Source of the DNA: WHTK01 sp965197795
GTDB taxonomy: Bacteria > Chloroflexota > Dehalococcoidia > DSTF01 > WHTK01
Reading direction: 5' to 3'
NCBI GenBank assembly: GCA_965197795.1
Contig: OZ240228.1
Location: 1,798,001 to 1,862,000 of the forward strand
Length of the DNA stretch: 64,000 bases
Program-made: the position numbers and the translations under genes
The notes under the pieces: model-generated
Seen by the model: only the letters and a program-made list of their open reading frames with translations
What the model was told of the DNA's origin: nothing
Database searches by the model: none
Shown here: one piece after another, positions 60,710 to 64,000 of the stretch
How the letters are laid out: every line of letters starts with the position of its first letter
Position numbering within the stretch: position 1 is the first letter of the stretch

Positions 60710-62538
60710 CTAGGCACTTGCCGAAAGGGCGCCGATACTCGGAGGCTCTTCCTCCCAGACTTGCACGCGATTGCGACCCATGTCCTTCGCCGTGTACATC
60801 GCGCGGTCCGCCTTCTCGATGAGTTGGCTGATATTCGTACCGTGATCAGGCATCAGCGCCACGCCTATCGAGACAGTCAGTGGGATGGTTTCGGCGATTG
60901 GCGCCGCCTCCACGTCCCTGCGCAGCCGCTCTGCGGCCGTCAGAGCATCCTGCCCGGAGACGCCTTTGAAGATGGCAACGAACTCTTCGCCGCCGTAGCG
61001 ATAGATCATATCTCCGTCACGCATGGCCGACCGGAGCACGGACGCGATCTTGCGCAGCGAAACGTCACCAGCGCGATGGCCGAGCTCGTCGTTTACGCTC
61101 TTGAACCTGTCGACGTCCACCATCGCGACAGCCGCTAAACCGCTGCCGTCGAGGCCTTACCGGTGCTTGGCGATATCCTCCGACAGCTGTCGCCGATTAG
61201 GCAGGCCGGTGAGCGGGTCGTGCAACGCTCTGCGTTCGCTGCTCTCCGCGTTTTCGACCGCGACCACCGCCGTGGCAACTTGCGAAGCCATCATCTCCAG
61301 GACGTGCTCATCCTCCTCCGTGAATGCGTTGATCTGGCGGGACCAGACGCCGAGCGTCCCGATGACACGGGCGCCTACGATGAGTGGCACGATGATTCCG
61401 GACTCGATACCGAAGTCCGGGTCATCGGGAGACGGCGTGCGACCAAATTGATCCATGGCGGCCTGGTCGATGCGTACGCTGCGGCCACGCCGCGCCGCCC
61501 GTCCGGTTGGGCCTTGTCCCAGAGGCACGCGCGGCAAGTGGGTTGGCTCTCTGCCGTCGGAGGTCAGGCTCCGACCGGGACAAGTTCACCACCCTGCAGC
61601 AGGCGCAGTACCACCATGGCCCCGTTCATGACTCGAAGCGTTTCGCGTAGCGTTGCATCGATCACGTAGGGCATGCTGAGCGTGTCCGTGATCTCTAAGA
61701 AGACGTTATAGAGGGCGTTTAGTTGGCTGTTGCGATAACCCAGGGTGTCGCTGGTTGCGCGAAGCACCTCGCGTTCAATTTCGCTAGACCGGAAGGCGCG
61801 GCTGATCTGGCGACCAATCAGGATGGTGGCCAGGCCCATCATTGCGGTCAGAAAAACCAGCGCGACCAGCATGACAATACGTGCTTGCGACGTCGCTACG
61901 GTCAGTCTGTTCTGCGCCGTCGTTACGGCGAGGGAAAGTTGATCCTGAGCAGCGTCCAGCTCTTCGCCAAGGGACAGAACGCCGCCGAACATGGCCGCGA
62001 AGTTGGTAGCGGAATCATCGGCGAAGTAAGCGTCCGCCGCGGCCCTGAGGCGCTCCCTCGTCTGCAAGACGCGCGTGAAATCGACACGATCAGTGCCCGC
62101 GACCAGTTCGTCGATCTGCGCCGAGTACAGATGGATGCTGCGATCAAGCGTAATTGCCTCGCTGTCAGCCATTGGGATCGAGACGTCAGGCAAGTTGCCC
62201 GGCGGAAGCTCCGTGGCCGTGAAGCCAGAGGAGATCACTTCCATCACACGAGCTCGCTCGGCGTCGGAGAGCTGGCCGAGACCCTCGGCGGACAGAATGA
62301 ATCCGCCAGCATTGAGCAGTAGTGGCGTCAGCGGCTCGCGTAAGCCCGCCTGCACTTGCGAGACCGCGACCGCCGTGTTGGCCCATCGAGGCGGCCTCCC
62401 GCTTGCGCGAGTCCACGATCGACGTTGTCCACATCACGGCGCCGATCGCAGGGCGGCAGTCCCGATGACCACGACCAGGTAGAGCCGCAACAGTGAATGT
62501 GGCGACAACGCGCGCGAAGCGCCACTTAGTGTGCTCAT
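60710..62538 (-). pseudogene. Diguanylate cyclase with membrane sensor, GAF and GGDEF domains, several lesions
   Basis: The ATG at 62538 gives MSTLSGASRALSPHSLLRLY and a membrane helix. One base lost near 62435 restores ALAIGAVMWTTSIVDSRKRE, and another shift near 62390 returns to QAGLREPLTPLLLN. An outer sensor part follows, then a second helix (ARIVMLVALVFLTAMMGLAT). After GGELVPVGA (61565) one missing base restores LTSDGREPTHLPRVPLGQG, a GAF domain with GIESGIIVPLIVGARVIGTL. HDPLTGLPNRRQL opens the GGDEF domain; TAA at 61157-61159 interrupts, the same frame continuing AAVAMVDVDRFKSVN, YRYGGEEFVA. The GGEEF site would make c-di-GMP. At least three frame shifts and one stop make full-length product unlikely as written. 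Confidence 0.75.
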
Positions 62539-62604
62539 ACTTTGCAATTATCGTCATGCTCGGGTGAGGGCTGTATATGGGATTCGGCCCTGCCGCGGGA
62601 ACGC

Positions 62605-63561
62605 CTAGCCGGCTTCGATGACCCTCTGCGGAGCGCCGTTCAGGTAGCCTACGATGTCCTCCACAGCCTCGCCGTAGAAGCGCGTATAGGTCTCGGTCGT
62701 TACGTAGCCGAGGTGCGGCGTGATCAAGGTGTTGTCTAGTTCCAGAAACGGATGGCCAGCCGGCAGCGGCTCCTGGTCGAAGACATCGAGACCCGCACCG
62801 GCGATACGGCGTTCCCGAAGCGCGCTGACGAGGGCCCTCTCGTCGACGATCGGGCCGCGGGACGTGTTTATCAGGTACGCCGTCGGCTTCATCAGTGATA
62901 GCTCCATCTGAGAGACCAGTCCACGGGTGCGATCGCTGAGCACCAGGTGGATGCTGACGATGTCCGCCTGCGTAAATAGCTCCTCTTTGCTGACCAGCTT
63001 GGCGCCGACTTGCTCCGCTCGTTCCCGTGTCAGGTTCTGGCTCCAGGCGATCACGTTCATGCCGAAGGCCAGCCCGACCCTGGCGACCTGTGACCCCAGG
63101 TTGCCGAGGCCGACACAGCCAAGCGTCGCGCCGTGCAGTGACGGGCCGATCGTCGTCTGCCAGCGGCCGGCGCGTGTTGCCTTGTCTTCCTCCGCGATGT
63201 GACGCAGGCTGCCGATGATCAGGCCCCAGGTAAGCTCGGCCGTCGGGGTCGGCATGCCGCCCGTGCCACACACAGTTATGCCCAGGTCTTTCGCCGCGCC
63301 AACGTCGATCGACGCGTTGCGCGCACCGGTCGTGACCAGCAGCTTGAGGTTGGGCAGACGGTTCAGCAGGCTGCGAGGGAACGGTGTACGCTCCCGCATC
63401 GCGACGATGACTTCGAACGACTCCAACCGCTGAACGAGGGCATCTTCGTCGCTCAGGTGGTCGCGAAACGCCTCGATCGAAGAATCCGCCGGCAGCCGTT
63501 CCCAGCCGCCGATCGAAAGCGCGACGCCCTGATAGTCGTCCAGCACGGCAATGCGAGTCAT
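62605..63561 (-). CDS. D-2-hydroxyacid dehydrogenase family protein
   Basis: The start is the ATG at 63561 with AAGGAG seven bases upstream (MTRIAVLDDYQGVALSIGGW). The 318-residue NAD-dependent enzyme has the Rossmann motif LGCVGLGNLGSQVARVG and the catalytic residues Arg in NTSRGPIVDE, Glu in DVFDQEPLPAG and His in ITPHLGYVT. The family reduces 2-keto acids or forms related steps such as 3-phosphoglycerate oxidation, but no specific substrate can be named; ACT domains are absent. The NIPSNAP gene is divergent. The frame is intact. Confidence 0.93.
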   Translation of the reverse strand: MTRIAVLDDYQGVALSIGGWERLPADSSIEAFRDHLSDEDALVQRLESFEVIVAMRERTPFPRSLLNRLPNLKLLVTTGARNASIDVGAAKDLGITVCGTGGMPTPTAELTWGLIIGSLRHIAEEDKATRAGRWQTTIGPSLHGATLGCVGLGNLGSQVARVGLAFGMNVIAWSQNLTRERAEQVGAKLVSKEELFTQADIVSIHLVLSDRTRGLVSQMELSLMKPTAYLINTSRGPIVDERALVSALRERRIAGAGLDVFDQEPLPAGHPFLELDNTLITPHLGYVTTETYTRFYGEAVEDIVGYLNGAPQRVIEAG

Positions 63562-63682
63562 GGATTCTCCTTCAAGCCTCGGTCTGACCACCGTGATGCT
63601 AGGATAGAAACATCGCGAGTCCCCTGACCCGGACACCCCAGCGACTCGATCCCTCGGGTCCGCAGTCAACAGGAGTCTAGAC

Positions 63683-64000
63683 ATGATCTACGAGCTGCGC
63701 ATCTATGACGCCATGCCCGGCAAGTTACCGGCGCTGAACGACCGCTTCGCTAACATCACCGGCGGCTACTTCGAGAAGCACGGTATCAAGCAGGTCGGCT
63801 ACTGGACCGACGTGGTTGGAATCAGTGGACGTCTGACCTATATCGTCGCTTTCGATGACCTGGCGCACCGCGAGACAGCCTGGGCTTCCTTCGCGGCCGA
63901 CGCCGAGCGCTTGAAGGCCTTCGCGAAAACCGAGAAAAACGGCCCGCTCGTCGCCCGAGTCGAGAACAAGATCATGCGTCCGACCGACTACTCTCCGATG
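63683..64000 (+). CDS. NIPSNAP family protein (partial, cut by window end)
   Basis: The ATG at 63683 follows AGGAG. The 106 visible residues begin MIYELRIYDAMPGKLPALND and contain ENxxxKHGIKQVGYWTDVVG, TYIVAFDDLAHRETAWASFA and the end KIMRPTDYSPM, typical of a 105-110-residue NIPSNAP ferredoxin-like protein. No stop is reached, so it probably ends just beyond the window. NIPSNAP proteins are of poorly known function; bacterial ones are small dimers. It is divergent from the D-2-hydroxyacid dehydrogenase. Confidence 0.88.
   Translation, partial: MIYELRIYDAMPGKLPALNDRFANITGGYFEKHGIKQVGYWTDVVGISGRLTYIVAFDDLAHRETAWASFAADAERLKAFAKTEKNGPLVARVENKIMRPTDYSPM

Overview
The window is GC-rich DNA with short intergenic gaps. 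The gene content is bacterial and best fits a Chloroflexota lineage, though this is inferred from gene style and neighbourhoods because no rRNA or tRNA is present. Lineage cues are a Tad/Flp pilus locus with an ECF sigma factor and a VWA/FHA protein, a bacterial Ku, a long nuo operon without nuoB and nuoI, a MurE-like ligase standing alone, and several C-terminally lipid- or wall-facing Thr/Pro-rich secreted proteins. The only structural RNA found is RNase P RNA (about 51515-51936, + strand).

Layout. 1-4.4 kb: end of a membrane protein, Ku, two methyltransferases and a Tat-exported LysM protein. 4.4-16.5 kb: DUF192 protein, tadC, tadB, tadA, tadZ/cpaE, cpaB, two Flp pilins, a small ORF, an ECF sigma factor, a VWA-FHA membrane protein (all minus strand), then a divergent AAA+ ATPase. 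16.8-31.1 kb: CAP-domain secreted protein, DUF429, mutL, a ferritin-like/VIT1 transporter, a TetR regulator with its operator, a PEP-utilising enzyme, an aldo/keto reductase, an ABM-domain protein, mutS, and nuoF-nuoE. 31.3-38.9 kb is an accessory stretch: a decayed AbiE toxin-antitoxin pair with two operator-like repeats, a quinone reductase, an M20 peptidase, HicA-like and HicB-like genes separated by an opposite-strand gene, a Rieske oxygenase and an SRPBCC protein. 38.9-49.6 kb: ybeY, a membrane protein, and the minus-strand operon nuoA-C-D-H-J-K-(small ORF)-L-M-N. 49.7-64 kb: ASCH-domain gene, patatin, rnpB, a 3D/double-psi-barrel secreted protein, a MurE-like ligase, a run of four small envelope or zinc-ribbon genes, a penicillin-acylase operon, a GAF-GGDEF cyclase, a D-2-hydroxyacid dehydrogenase and a NIPSNAP gene cut by the window edge.

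A striking property of the sequence is the set of broken reading frames. About twenty single-base frame breaks (mostly one G, C or A missing from a short run) and four in-frame stops hit twelve genes, often several per gene. Long genes such as mutL, mutS, nuoF, nuoA-N, the MurE-like gene and penicillin acylase have none. This could be pseudogene decay or uneven sequencing quality; read-level data would decide. The affected genes are reported here as single reconstructed loci, not as fragments.

Functionally, the pilus genes, sigma factor, VWA-FHA protein, AAA+ ATPase and diguanylate cyclase could form one surface-attachment programme. nuoEF (28.7-31.1 kb) and nuoACDHJKLMN (40.0-49.6 kb) give an incomplete complex I, so nuoB, nuoI and nuoG must lie elsewhere or be absent.
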